DNA of 64,000 nt from Micromussa lordhowensis. Taxonomy: Eukaryota; Cnidaria; Anthozoa; Scleractinia; Lobophylliidae. The stretch's first letter is position 1. Every line of letters begins with the position of its first letter. A model generated the notes under the pieces. That model saw nothing but the letters and a program-made list of their open reading frames with translations, was not told the origin of the DNA and did no database searches. The stretch spans positions 38,676,837 through 38,740,836 of the forward strand of contig OZ026599.1 in the NCBI GenBank assembly GCA_964020085.1, in the 5' to 3' direction. Shown piece by piece: positions 47,055 through 56,797 of this stretch. The position numbers were made by a program, and so were the translations under genes.

Positions 47055-48071
47055 ATGAATGAGGAGTTCTACATCACCTTACCAAGTCACAGCAGTCGCG
47101 CAGAGTTTCCACAGAACCAAAGCAATCATTTCAAGATTCGATTACCCCACCCCATCAGGTTGCAAGGATCGAGTTGGAAAGTAGGATTGATTAGCATCTC
47201 TCTACCAGATGTGAAAGTTCATCTTCCCAAGTTGGTCGACGGTAACGAAATCCTGTTTACCATGGACTGGATCATGAAATACCCTTCTGGTGCATTAAAG
47301 TTTGGTAGAGCTCACTACGACCCTAACGATCTCAGAGCCGTGGTTGAGTACATTGATGGTGTCGGTTTCATGAAAAGTATGGTGACATTTTTCGAACAGC
47401 GTCGCATCTTGAATTACGGAGGACCCCATCTCGGTAGCAGCTATACAGCATCCGATGGAAAGAGAACGTACGTGAAATTTCGTTGGGATGGAGACGATCT
47501 GTTGACGGATAACAAAGCTACACAGGTCCGTTCCAATTACTCACCAGCGTTGAAGATCAATAAGATGTTAGCCTTAAAGATGGGATGGTTGAAGAAGAGA
47601 AGCCAGGGAAACTATGACTTGGGACCCAATTTACGTCAAGAGTTCTTTACCAACACGGCTCCCAATTTAGTAACGATGACACACGATCTGGAAAACGATA
47701 GGGGAGACCCTCTGTTTTGGCTGACAGGAGAGAACCTTTTTCATCTGAGTGTTACTTGCGATTGGCGCTTCACGAATCTCAACAAAGCCTTTCAAAACGT
47801 AGTGGGTGCGACATCACGTTCCCTGTTCATCTATTCTGACGTGGGAGGAAGTTCAGTGGTTGGAAATCAAGTCACGGATCTATTGCGAGAGGTAAATTAT
47901 AGACGGACAGGGGATGGAAGTCATTATTTTGAGCCACTCCACATTCAATATATTCCGTTGCGCAAGGACCTGTTAGACATTATTGAGACGCAAGTGTCAG
48001 AGACAACAGGGGAATTGACCGAATTTGGCGAAGGAAACACAATTCTCACCCTTCACTTCAAACGAGCATGA
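47055..48071 (+). CDS. Polinton minor capsid (penton-like) protein candidate, intact
   Basis: 338 residues from ATG 47055. It starts NEEFYITLPSHSSRAEFPQN and continues with a segment ending SWKVGLISISLP, the opening typical of the single jelly-roll protein found beside the major capsid gene in Polintons. A beta-rich pattern fits a penton role. Its stop overlaps the next start (ATGA). No lesion seen. Exact role is inferred from family position and opening motif. Confidence 0.7.
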   Translation: MNEEFYITLPSHSSRAEFPQNQSNHFKIRLPHPIRLQGSSWKVGLISISLPDVKVHLPKLVDGNEILFTMDWIMKYPSGALKFGRAHYDPNDLRAVVEYIDGVGFMKSMVTFFEQRRILNYGGPHLGSSYTASDGKRTYVKFRWDGDDLLTDNKATQVRSNYSPALKINKMLALKMGWLKKRSQGNYDLGPNLRQEFFTNTAPNLVTMTHDLENDRGDPLFWLTGENLFHLSVTCDWRFTNLNKAFQNVVGATSRSLFIYSDVGGSSVVGNQVTDLLREVNYRRTGDGSHYFEPLHIQYIPLRKDLLDIIETQVSETTGELTEFGEGNTILTLHFKRA

Positions 48072-48316
48072 AAGGTGGAAGTTTAACACGATTCAAACCT
48101 GACCCACAAGAGGGAGGTGGCTTTGTGCAAGAACTGCTGAAAGCAAGTGTTATGGGAGGTCTGAAAGGATTAAAAAGTGGTCGCAGCGTTCGAGATCGCA
48201 TTCGAAAGGCGAAAGAGGGTGCAAAACGGAGCGCTAAGCGAGCTGTGAAACGTAAAGCTTACGAAGTCCTAGATAGAAACATCAAGCGAAAATTCAACGA
48301 CATCTTCGGCGACTAA
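48068..48316 (+). CDS. Small basic virion-type protein (82 aa)
   Basis: Starts MKGGSLTRF; contains EGGGFVQELLKASVMGG and a very basic half (DRIRKAKEGAKRSAKRAVKR). Likely a nucleic-acid-binding or core protein, by analogy with small basic adenovirus core proteins. The GGG-F stretch resembles a possible processing site of the element's adenain-like protease. Overlaps both neighbours by 1-4 bases. Confidence 0.6.
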   Translation: MKGGSLTRFKPDPQEGGGFVQELLKASVMGGLKGLKSGRSVRDRIRKAKEGAKRSAKRAVKRKAYEVLDRNIKRKFNDIFGD

Positions 48317-48552
48317 TGAATCCAATCTACTCTAGAAGCTCGAGACTCGTCAAATCTAGAAAAGGGTTGTCAGGGTTACGTCGTGAAGGGTTCCCACAAA
48401 CCTCGAATCGGCGACGAAAGGTACAAAAAGGCGGATGGATTGGTGCTGAGGTCAGTAAACCAGTTGGCTACGATTGGGATCACATCTTAGCGAAAAGACC
48501 AAGAAGAAGAAGAAGAAGAAGAAGAAGAAGAAGAAAATGGCCGATACCTTGA
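48316..48552 (+). CDS. Small basic protein with polyarginine tail (78 aa)
   Basis: Starts MNPIYSRSSRLVKSRKG, contains VQKGGWIGAEVSKP and ends in a run of about 11 arginines made by an AGA microsatellite (48500-48535), then KWPIP and stop. The last 16 bases overlap the start of the major capsid gene in another frame. Function unknown; presumably DNA- or capsid-associated. Confidence 0.5.
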   Translation: MNPIYSRSSRLVKSRKGLSGLRREGFPQTSNRRRKVQKGGWIGAEVSKPVGYDWDHILAKRPRRRRRRRRRRRKWPIP

Positions 48553-48866
48553 TAGACAGTGCAGTGTTACATCCGGGTTCCAAATCAGTCCTGAATCCTC
48601 AACTGAACCTCTTCACGGTACCACCCACTGATCTCAGCATATCCAGTTATCGCATCGTACCCATTCAGACCTATACGACAGGCATAAACCCCGTGGAATT
48701 CCAAGTGGATCCTCAATAAGATTACGTGGACCTCAGTCGAAGTTTCTTTGAAGTTGAGTTGGCGCTCAAACTAGTAAATGGCGATAATGTAGTCGAAGCC
48801 ACGAGACTGTGGCCCACGAACAATTTGGCCCACACTTTGTTTAAACAGATCAGTGTGAGACTCAAT

Positions 48867-48871
48867 GGTAC
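48867..48871. other. Target-site duplication of the BEL element (GGTAC), left
   Basis: GGTAC precedes the left LTR; the same five bases follow the right LTR at 55092-55096. BEL/Pao elements usually duplicate 4-6 bp. Confidence 0.92.
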
Positions 48872-49167
48872 TGTATTGCTAGCGAGGATTAACTGACCAC
48901 GGTTCTAAACAACTCCATTTATTACACCAGCTTTCTGTCAGTCGCTGTACTTTTCACAAGGGAGGTTGAATAGGGTTCAAAATCTAAATTACAGCAAATT
49001 GCGTTAGTGATATGGAAAACAGTTATCCCTTATAATCAAGCAAAGATATTTACCCAGTGGTATCTCACAGTTTCTCTCAATTCCTCTTACTAGCAAGTGA
49101 CTTAAGTTGCGTAATCATGTCTATGACGTCACCTAACAAATTCTAATCACGGATTGTTGGCGATACA
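48872..49167 (-). repeat. BEL/Pao LTR (3' LTR of the element)
   Basis: Starts TGTATTGCTAGC and ends GTTGGCGATACA. Contains TGACGTCA, a CRE-type site, near 49125. Confidence 0.92.
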
Positions 49168-49230
49168 CTCCCCCGCCAAAAAAAAAAAAAAGGTTACAGT
49201 AATCATAGTAAATAGTATCTGAGAGTTCAC

Positions 49231-52200
49231 TTAAAAGTTAATTTTGTTTTCATCAATCGGTATAAGTAATACAAGTCTCTGTACAGGACGTTGAACAGTG
49301 ACATATCCTTTGCCTTGGTATTGCTTCATAGGTTCGTTTGCGGTGAGATTCTTGTATTGCACGTCTACTCTTCGCACTTTCCCATCTGCACCTGGATAAA
49401 CATTTGACACTTTTCCAAGCTTCCAGTTTCCTCTCACTAAGTTGGAATCTTGTATCATAACTACGTCTCCGATTTTCAAATTTCGGTGAGATGTGTGCCA
49501 TTTTTGCCTTAATATCAAGCTTGGGAAGTAGTTCGAGTTCCATTTTTTCCAGAATGTATGAACAATTGTCTGGACGAACGTGAAACGTTTTTGGATGTTC
49601 GCGTTTTCATCAAATGGGCCATTTGGTATCCTGCTTGTGGCTCTGCCTAACAGTAAGTCATTTGGGCAGAAATATGCTCCATCCTCAGGGGATGTTGGGT
49701 GTCGCCCTATTGGTCTTTCATTCAGCAAGTTGGCAATCTCGAATAAAACTGTTTGCAATTCAGAGAAGGTTAAAGCATTTTCACCAACCGAGAATTCAAT
49801 TGCTCGCTTGACCGATCTTATAAGAGCTTCAGTTACTCCATTTTGCCATGGGGCATCTGCTGGGGTGAAAATCCATTGCAATCCTTTCATGACGCCATAT
49901 TCCTTAATTTTCTTCCAATCCCATGTTTTTGTTATGGCGGTTAGTTCCTTACTTGCTGCAATTAGTTGAGTACCGTTGTCAGACAATAGCTTGGATGGAT
50001 ATCCGTTTAGGGACACAAATCTTCTGAGTACCATCAGAAATTTGTCTGTACTATAATCTGCTGCCAGATCCAGATAAACAGCTCTTGTTCCGAGACAATT
50101 AAATATTACTCCATAAGCTTTAGAGAACGTTCTCTTCTTTACCTCGTCCCGAATTTTAAAGGGACCAAAAAGATCAATTCCTGTACTGTACCATGGCGGT
50201 GCTGGCTTCAATCTGTCTTCAGGTAATTGGCCCATCACTTGCTGACTTGTTTTCTTAGCAAGTTTTTTGCAGATAACGCATCTGAACTTAATCGATTTTA
50301 CCAACTTAAGGAGTTTGGGTATCCAGTATTTGGTGCGCACTTTGCTGGCAGTAGTTAGAATGCCATGATGTCCTCTTGCATGAGTTTGCGCTACATAGAG
50401 ACGTGAGAACGGATGATCATATGGTAGTAATATAACTTCGTTGTCACCGTAATTTGTTTGTAACTTTGCAATACGACTGCTTACTACATAGATGCCGTCT
50501 TTGCGTGTGATAGGACACAAACGGTTGTACTTGCCATTTTCAATATCATTTCTCATGTTCTGCTGAATCTCTTTGATCCAGAAAATCTCTGACTTTTTAA
50601 TATCTTCAGGTGTCAGTTCTTGCGTTGCGCTTTTAAATGACGGTTTGGGAAATTTGCTGTAAAATTTCAAAATTCTTGCAGTGACACGTAGTAGTTTGCC
50701 GTAACTCGAATATTTGGCGATGTCAATTCGTAACGCTAGGGTGTCATGAGGTCCTTCTATCTTCGTTACCATTGTAGTCCGGATTAGTTCGGATAGTTTT
50801 GGCTCCAAGTAATCACGAGTGATTGGCCACTTGTCTTCTGTTTGTTTAAGAAAATCGGGACCCTTTTGCCATGTGCTTTCAATGCCAATGTCATCGGGCT
50901 TCCTGCCTCTTGTCAAACAGTCAGCTATGTTATATTTACTCTCTGCCCAATACCAGTTTTCAGGGTTTGTTCCTTCCTGTATTTCACCTATTCTAGTGGC
51001 AGCGAACGTGTTGAACCCGTATGAGCTCTTCTGTATCATGGCATGTACAATCTGAGAGTCTACGATGTGGTAGATCTTTTCAAAGCGATATCTACATTCC
51101 TTTTCTATGAACACTTTTAGACGTTTGTTCAGTACCGCTCCACACAGTTCTATACGGTCAATGGACATCTTTTTTATTGGTGCAAGACGATTTTTGGACA
51201 GTATTAAATTGCTCTCAAATTGGTTATTCTTTCTTTGCCACCGTACATATGCACATGCAGCGTATGCGTCTTTGGATGCGTCACTAAACACAACGAGAAT
51301 GGGGTCGCCAATAGCATCCATTGGTTTAAGGCATCTCGTAAATCTGATTTGATTCATGTCTCTCAAATCGTTGAAGAAAATAGACCAATTCTGTTGGTTT
51401 TCCTCGGGCATAGGGTCGTCCCAGTCAAGTTTCGGTTCAGTTCCCCACAAACGGCGTAAAAGAATTTTGGCCCTTACTGTAAATGGTCCTGCCAACCCTA
51501 GGGGATCATACACGTTGTTGATCTGTGACAAGATTATACGCTTTGTGAGCTGTTGGGGATCTTGGGTGGGGACGATATCGCTCCTAGACCTTGAAGTATG
51601 TTTTCGCTTGGTACTAAAGTTAACCTTGACTTCGAAACACAATTGATCTTCTGATTGACTCCATTTAACTCCAAGTATCTTTTCTGTTTGTTCCTCGATC
51701 GGTATATTTGTTTTTTCTTGTCTGTCAGTATCGCTTGAGAACATCCACTCTTTGACTTCAAATCCTCCTTTAATAATAGCCTTCTCGATATCTTGAGTCA
51801 GTTTAATAGCTTGTTTGCGATCGTCCGTACTTTCGATTATGTCGTCCATGTACGTGTTTCTTTGTATTATATCTGCTGCTTCTGTGTATTTCTCTCTTGA
51901 CATCTCTGCGGTTTTTCTCAAAGCAACGGTTGCAATCGTAGCTGACGGCTTGTCACCGAATGAAACTCTGAGCATTATGTATGTGTCGGGTTCTCTTGTA
52001 CTATCCATATCCCTCCACAGAAATCGGTGGGTGTGCTGATCTAACTCTGTCATCTTCACAGTGTGGTACATCTTTTTAATATCACCAATGAAGGCTACTT
52101 TATTCTCTCGGAAACGTATAAGGACTCCCAATAAGTTATTGAGTAGGTCAGGACCTTTAGCCCAATACTCATTCAAGATATGACCCATGTAATTGGCGCT

Positions 52201-52839
52201 GCTATTGAACACTATGCGCACTGGGGTAGATTTGGAATCAGGCTTGAGAACTTCATGATGTCCGATATAATGCACCGGTCCTTTGTAGAGTGTTAGTTCT
52301 TTTTTGGAGAGTTTCCTTGCAACTCCTCTAGTTACCATGTCTTTTATCTGGTTGTCATACACTTTTGCGTGTTCGGTGTTCCTTCTTAGACGTTTCTCGG
52401 TCGTTATCAGTTTCGCGAAAGCGACCTTCCGGTTGTCAGGAAGATTCTGAGGATCCTTGATCCAGGGATACTCAGCGACCCAGCGATTTTCCTCTTTATT
52501 AAAGTTTAGATTTCGTTCGATTAGTTCCAGCTCTCGCTCTTCTTGAATAGTGCAGTCTTTCGCGCCTAAGGAGCATTTTCCACATTTACATCCTCCACAT
52601 TTCGGTTTGCATTCTACGCCAAGGTTCTCAATTTTGTAAAAGTCTTCTATATTGATTTTGCCTACAACTGTGTTGACTCTGGCATTGATGAAATCGTGAT
52701 ACAGATGTGATTCTTTAAGTAACGGGTGCGTTCCTCCAATACATCGCCCGAAACGATTCCTTAAGAGCACAAGATGACCGATGTTTTGTTCTCTTTCCGG
52801 GTGATAGGCTGCATATTCGTAACCGATTAAAATGTCCAC
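49231..52839 (-). CDS. BEL/Pao Pol (RT, RNase H, integrase)
   Basis: About 1,200 residues, open throughout. It starts inside the end of the protease-linker (VDILIGYEYAAYHPERE), so it has no ATG of its own and depends on gag. Then: reverse transcriptase with TYMDDIIES, RNase H with VVFSDASKDAYAA, an integrase zinc domain (HARGHHG...CVICKK), the integrase core (GIDLFGPF, LSDNGTQ, NGVTEALIRSVKRA) and the BEL-type C-terminus (KIGDVVMIQD, WKLGKVSNVYPGADG). The order and wording are those of Pao/BEL elements. Intact and likely competent if the frame problem upstream is a programmed shift. Confidence 0.93.
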   Translation of the reverse strand: MDILIGYEYAAYHPEREQNIGHLVLLRNRFGRCIGGTHPLLKESHLYHDFINARVNTVVGKINIEDFYKIENLGVECKPKCGGCKCGKCSLGAKDCTIQEERELELIERNLNFNKEENRWVAEYPWIKDPQNLPDNRKVAFAKLITTEKRLRRNTEHAKVYDNQIKDMVTRGVARKLSKKELTLYKGPVHYIGHHEVLKPDSKSTPVRIVFNSSANYMGHILNEYWAKGPDLLNNLLGVLIRFRENKVAFIGDIKKMYHTVKMTELDQHTHRFLWRDMDSTREPDTYIMLRVSFGDKPSATIATVALRKTAEMSREKYTEAADIIQRNTYMDDIIESTDDRKQAIKLTQDIEKAIIKGGFEVKEWMFSSDTDRQEKTNIPIEEQTEKILGVKWSQSEDQLCFEVKVNFSTKRKHTSRSRSDIVPTQDPQQLTKRIILSQINNVYDPLGLAGPFTVRAKILLRRLWGTEPKLDWDDPMPEENQQNWSIFFNDLRDMNQIRFTRCLKPMDAIGDPILVVFSDASKDAYAACAYVRWQRKNNQFESNLILSKNRLAPIKKMSIDRIELCGAVLNKRLKVFIEKECRYRFEKIYHIVDSQIVHAMIQKSSYGFNTFAATRIGEIQEGTNPENWYWAESKYNIADCLTRGRKPDDIGIESTWQKGPDFLKQTEDKWPITRDYLEPKLSELIRTTMVTKIEGPHDTLALRIDIAKYSSYGKLLRVTARILKFYSKFPKPSFKSATQELTPEDIKKSEIFWIKEIQQNMRNDIENGKYNRLCPITRKDGIYVVSSRIAKLQTNYGDNEVILLPYDHPFSRLYVAQTHARGHHGILTTASKVRTKYWIPKLLKLVKSIKFRCVICKKLAKKTSQQVMGQLPEDRLKPAPPWYSTGIDLFGPFKIRDEVKKRTFSKAYGVIFNCLGTRAVYLDLAADYSTDKFLMVLRRFVSLNGYPSKLLSDNGTQLIAASKELTAITKTWDWKKIKEYGVMKGLQWIFTPADAPWQNGVTEALIRSVKRAIEFSVGENALTFSELQTVLFEIANLLNERPIGRHPTSPEDGAYFCPNDLLLGRATSRIPNGPFDENANIQKRFTFVQTIVHTFWKKWNSNYFPSLILRQKWHTSHRNLKIGDVVMIQDSNLVRGNWKLGKVSNVYPGADGKVRRVDVQYKNLTANEPMKQYQGKGYVTVQRPVQRLVLLIPIDENKINF

Positions 52840-52906
52840 AGGTCCTGAGGGTCGCTCGATTTCTTCCTTTGTGACGTTCTTGAAAAGATGTACTATGTCG
52901 TCTATG

Positions 52907-54748
52907 TTAACACTTTCGATGTCTGAGGTGATCCTTTCGATGCCGTAAGATCCTTTCGATGACGTGACCTTGCTTATCTATAAGAGGTACCTTGTATTTG
53001 TTGGTCTTAATCTTCTCGCTCTGTGCTCCAACTTTGATGACTGAAAGTTCGACTTTGTATCCTTTAAGTTTCTCTTGCTTTGCTTTAGTGTTTGTGATAA
53101 AACAAAGTGATGCGGCGTTATCCCACATTATATTAGCTTCTCCTCTTTTGGTTTTACCTCTTTGTACTTGTAACAGGCAGGTGTCAATTTTTGTATTGTG
53201 GCATACGTTTGCTGAGGCTGAGACTTGCTGAGGTGTTTCTTCCGTCTCGTGTATAGATGGATGGTGCTTTCTTATGCAGCCGCCTACACCACAGTCTTTC
53301 CTTGATTTGCATGTACGTTGTCGATGACCGATCTTTAGGCACGACCAACAGGCTCGTTTATCTTTGATGATCGTCTTTTTCTCTTCTATTGGCTTGGCTA
53401 AATAAATTCTGCAGTCTGCTGTCCAGTGTCTTCCGTGTTCATGAATCAGACATTTTGGTTTGGGTTCTTTGTTTACTTCCTCGACGCCTTCTGTATAGTG
53501 CGATGTGCCTCTGTAATGTTGATTGTTCGTCGTCGTCCGAAGAGAAGCACTGTCGTATTCAATAGCACTCCTTTGATTTTGCAGAAATTCAAGAAGACTA
53601 GGGAACTTTTTTGATTTGTCGATGTGACTTCCGTGACAACTAACCATTTCCGCCCATTTTCTTCTGATGTCTGTTGATAAAGCTTTCTCTATAATGCTGA
53701 CCGAACTCGTTGTTGTAATTTCCGCTTCTAGACCGAGTCTTGTGAGGTCTCTGTATCCGTCTTCTACAAGAGTCACGAATTCGATGAAACGTTTATCTTC
53801 TCCTTCTTTAAGTGTTCTGAATCTACGTATGCCGTCAATGATAACGTCTGCAATTTTGGCTGGATCTCCATACTTTTCGTCCAGTCTTCGCCACATTTCT
53901 TGCACATCGTCGTCTATGCTCTTTACCAGTCCTTCGGGTTCTTTTCCAAGACAAGAGCGTAGCACATATGCGGCATCTTTTCCACGAATTTGTGGCATGA
54001 CTTGTTTGTTGAAATCTCTTTTAAACTGAGGGTAATGACGTAGTTCTCCATCAAAGTGCGGCATTTTTACCTTTTCCAGTTGTAGAAAGGAAGAAGTCGC
54101 GTCAGATTCCTGTTTTATCTGCTCTTGTTCTTTTACGTTAGTATATCTAACTACAATTTGTTCAACAATTTCGTAATAATAGGTTTGGATTTTAGCTATC
54201 CATTGCATCTCAGATTCGGCTGATTCAAAGGGCAATAGTTCTAACAGTTCAGCGTTAAAGGTTTTGCAATCTTGAAATTGATCTTCTATTTGTTTCTGTA
54301 AGTCTTTTAACGCAAAATTGGGCATTTCTTTTGACTGCAACGCGTGCGAAATACTTTCGTAAGAAGCTTCGAAAACCGCGCGCGCAGTGTTCCTTTTAAC
54401 TTTTGCGTTGTCAATGGCCTCTTGACGAGCCGCGTGCTCGCGCGTTGCCTTTTCGCTTGTAGTGACATTTTCGACATATTTCACTTTACGATTAAATGCA
54501 TTGGAATATTTTTCCTCGACTTCTGTCATCCAGATTTCTTCTTCGTCCACTAAATGCTCGTCAGTCAGGAGGTTAACATACTCTAAGTGCTTCCCTTCCA
54601 GTTCTTCCCATGCATCAACAAGTTTTGAGTAATTGGTTTCTACTACCTTGATTCCTTGGCTTGTCTCTATGGACTTGATCAAAATGTTCCGCTTTCGTGT
54701 GAAGTTTCCCTTGGCAATTCGCCGTGAATTCTTAGCTTTGTCGGTCAT
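52907..54748 (-). CDS. BEL/Pao Gag-protease
   Basis: Starting at the first ATG (MTDKAKNSRRIAKGNFTRKR) gives about 613 residues. N-terminal half is helical Gag. A cysteine-rich region with CWSCLKIGHRQRTC zinc-knuckle pattern follows, then the aspartic protease active-site word MWDNAAS. The frame stops at 52907, just after GHVIERI. The expected continuation (YGIERITSDIESVNIDD) is in another frame from about 52948, and leads to the pol frame. Either a one-base lesion or a frameshift site separates gag-pro from pol. Confidence 0.85.
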   Translation of the reverse strand: MTDKAKNSRRIAKGNFTRKRNILIKSIETSQGIKVVETNYSKLVDAWEELEGKHLEYVNLLTDEHLVDEEEIWMTEVEEKYSNAFNRKVKYVENVTTSEKATREHAARQEAIDNAKVKRNTARAVFEASYESISHALQSKEMPNFALKDLQKQIEDQFQDCKTFNAELLELLPFESAESEMQWIAKIQTYYYEIVEQIVVRYTNVKEQEQIKQESDATSSFLQLEKVKMPHFDGELRHYPQFKRDFNKQVMPQIRGKDAAYVLRSCLGKEPEGLVKSIDDDVQEMWRRLDEKYGDPAKIADVIIDGIRRFRTLKEGEDKRFIEFVTLVEDGYRDLTRLGLEAEITTTSSVSIIEKALSTDIRRKWAEMVSCHGSHIDKSKKFPSLLEFLQNQRSAIEYDSASLRTTTNNQHYRGTSHYTEGVEEVNKEPKPKCLIHEHGRHWTADCRIYLAKPIEEKKTIIKDKRACWSCLKIGHRQRTCKSRKDCGVGGCIRKHHPSIHETEETPQQVSASANVCHNTKIDTCLLQVQRGKTKRGEANIMWDNAASLCFITNTKAKQEKLKGYKVELSVIKVGAQSEKIKTNKYKVPLIDKQGHVIERILRHRKDHLRHRKC

Positions 54749-54795
54749 CTTCTGTTCCAGTCGTCGCTTAGTAGCTAACCACACTGGATTTTGAA

Positions 54796-55091
54796 TGTAT
54801 TGCTAGCGAGGATTAACTAACCACGGTTCTAAACAACTCCATTTATTACACCAGCTTTCTGTCAGTCGCTGTACTTTTCACAAGGGAGGTTGAATAGGGT
54901 TCAAAATCTAAATTACAGCAAATTGCGTTAGTGATATGAAAAACAGTTATCCCTTATAATCAAGCAAAGATATTTACCCAGTGGTATCTCACAGTTTCTC
55001 TCAATTCCTCTTACTAGCAAGTGACTTAAGTTGCGTAATCATGTCTATGACGTCACCTAACAAATTCTAATCACGGATTGTTGGCGATACA
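54796..55091 (-). repeat. BEL/Pao LTR (5' LTR of the element)
   Basis: Near-identical to the copy at 48872-49167 (CTAACC for CTGACC, ATGAAAA for ATGGAAA). The left border may be off by one base. Confidence 0.92.
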
Positions 55092-56067
55092 GGTACCTTG
55101 ATTAGTCCTCAAACCGACACCTATCATTACAAAGCATACCTGGAAACATTGCTCAACTATAACAGAGATGATGGAGAAACCGTGCTAAGACCTCAAGGTT
55201 GGTACAATGCCTTGGACTTTCCAACACAATTGACTACAATTACACGGATGGAAAACGACACGTGCTAAGGTTTACACCCCACATCGAGGTGTTTCACTTG
55301 AACAAATTATTGGTACCTGGTGTGCAGATTGGAATCCAGATGTACTTCAATTCTCCCAATTTGTTCTTGAATGGCGTGAATGTAGCTGGAAGACTGACGC
55401 ACGAAAATGTCAAAGTAAGATTGTACCTGTGTCAAGTAAGGCTCAACCCCAGCGTCTACCGAGAGTTGATGACGAAAATGAACGTCAACAGAACCATAGT
55501 GGCTTACCCGACCGTGAGAAGTGAAATTAGGACTTTCAACATGCAAGGGAACCAGCAAAGATATGAGTGCAACAATTTATTTCAAGGTCGAATTCCTAAC
55601 AGAGTCATCGTGGGGCTCGTGCATTCAGATGCCTTCAATGGTAATGTGGCACGTGACCCATTCTGTTTTCAAAAGTTTGGTGTGAGTAACATCAGGCAAC
55701 TGGTCAGAGGTGAAGAGTACCCTTACGAGACCCTGGAACTAATGCACAACAACAGTACCCAAGATTTGAGAGGTTACTATCGGTTCTTACAAGCCACAGG
55801 ATGTTTGTGCAAGCATCAAGGAAACATGGTGAGAAGAGAAGATTGGGGTCAAGGCAAGAATTGCACACTGTTCGTATTTGACAATGCAGCCAATGGATGT
55901 TTGGACAGTCCAGTGTTGAACCCCAAGCAGTCAGGAGAGTTACAGATTGTGCTGAACTTCGGCGCACCACCAGGGAACAACATCACTGTCATCCTGTATG
56001 GAGAGTTTGAGAACCTCTTGGAGATAGACAAGAACAAAGCCGTGTTGTACGACATTTACCAACGCTA

Positions 56068-56631
56068 ATGGAGAAAGTTCCTCTGAATAACGTGCAGCTG
56101 GATCATTTGGCGACAGTGGATGCCATCTTGAAACCCTACTTTTACGGGACGGTGGCTTGCGATCGATTACCACGTCGCCCAATCAAGAAAGAACCTCGCG
56201 GGTACATTGTGAACACGGATCCTCACGATAGACAGGGCCGGCACTGGCTGGCGCTCTGGACCCATAGTGGGAATGTGTGCGAGGTGATGGACAGCTACGC
56301 CTTACCTTTAGAGTCTTACGGGACAACAGAGCCCCTGCAAGACTGGTTAAAAGGTCAATGGAATTATGTGATTTACAATGGACAGTCTCTGCAATCGATT
56401 TACAGTAAAAGCTGTGGTGATTACGCCTTGTTCTATTTAAAAGACAGAGCGAGTGGTCAAAGCATGAATGAGTTCTTGAGGCGTTTCTCGAAACATGATT
56501 ATGTAGACAATGATCACAAAGTAGGCCAGATGTTAAAGAACTTGATCGAGAAAGAGTTAGAATGGAATAAAGTGTGTAAAGTGAAACATCTACAAGACAC
56601 GTCGCGTTGTGGTGTGAGACATTTAGTGTAA
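56068..56631 (+). CDS. Adenain-like cysteine protease, intact
   Basis: 187 residues. The catalytic set of the adenovirus-type/Ulp1-like fold is visible: H59 in GRHWLALW, D75 in VMDSYALP, Q109 and C116 in SKSCGDYALFYL, with the usual seven-residue spacing between Q and C. In Polintons it is thought to mature virion proteins. Start overlaps the capsid stop (TAATG). Candidate substrates are the small basic proteins with GG-hydrophobic sites. Confidence 0.88.
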   Translation: MEKVPLNNVQLDHLATVDAILKPYFYGTVACDRLPRRPIKKEPRGYIVNTDPHDRQGRHWLALWTHSGNVCEVMDSYALPLESYGTTEPLQDWLKGQWNYVIYNGQSLQSIYSKSCGDYALFYLKDRASGQSMNEFLRRFSKHDYVDNDHKVGQMLKNLIEKELEWNKVCKVKHLQDTSRCGVRHLV

Positions 56632-56797
56632 TGATTGCTAGTTTGATAATAAAATAAGATTGAAAACATTTTCTGTGTGATGATCTTGTAGTGCATTGAT
56701 TATTATCCTCGACTCGAGAGATCGATTCCACGCAAGGTCAATTTTTCCATGTGGTATCAAAAGCAGCATAGCCATGCACCTTTAGTCATTTGGACGC

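Larger units (their letters stand above)
48872..55091 (-). mobile_element. BEL/Pao LTR retrotransposon inside the major capsid gene
   Basis: About 6.2 kb in minus orientation, with two LTRs of about 296 bp beginning TGT and ending ACA and differing at two positions that I can see, so a recent insertion. gag-pro and pol are on the minus strand. A purine-rich tract (GGCGGGGGAG on the minus strand) lies directly inside the 3' LTR. I could not identify the tRNA primer site next to the 5' LTR. Confidence 0.93.
48537..56068 (+). pseudogene. Polinton major capsid protein (double jelly-roll), split by BEL element
   Basis: Two pieces, 48537-48871 and 55097-56068. The first starts MADTLIDSAVLHPGSKSVLN, has an in-frame TAA at 48717 and continues DYVDLSRSFFEVELAL to ISVRLNGT. 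The second resumes LISPQTDTYHYKAYLETLLN. A frameshift with some loss near 55225 follows, then LRFTPHIEVFHLNKLLVPG and LCQVRLNPSVYRELM up to ENLLEIDKNKAVLYDIYQR. These words are characteristic of the Polinton major capsid family. Capsid genes support the view that Polintons can form virions. The stop overlaps the protease start (TAATG). Confidence 0.88.
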
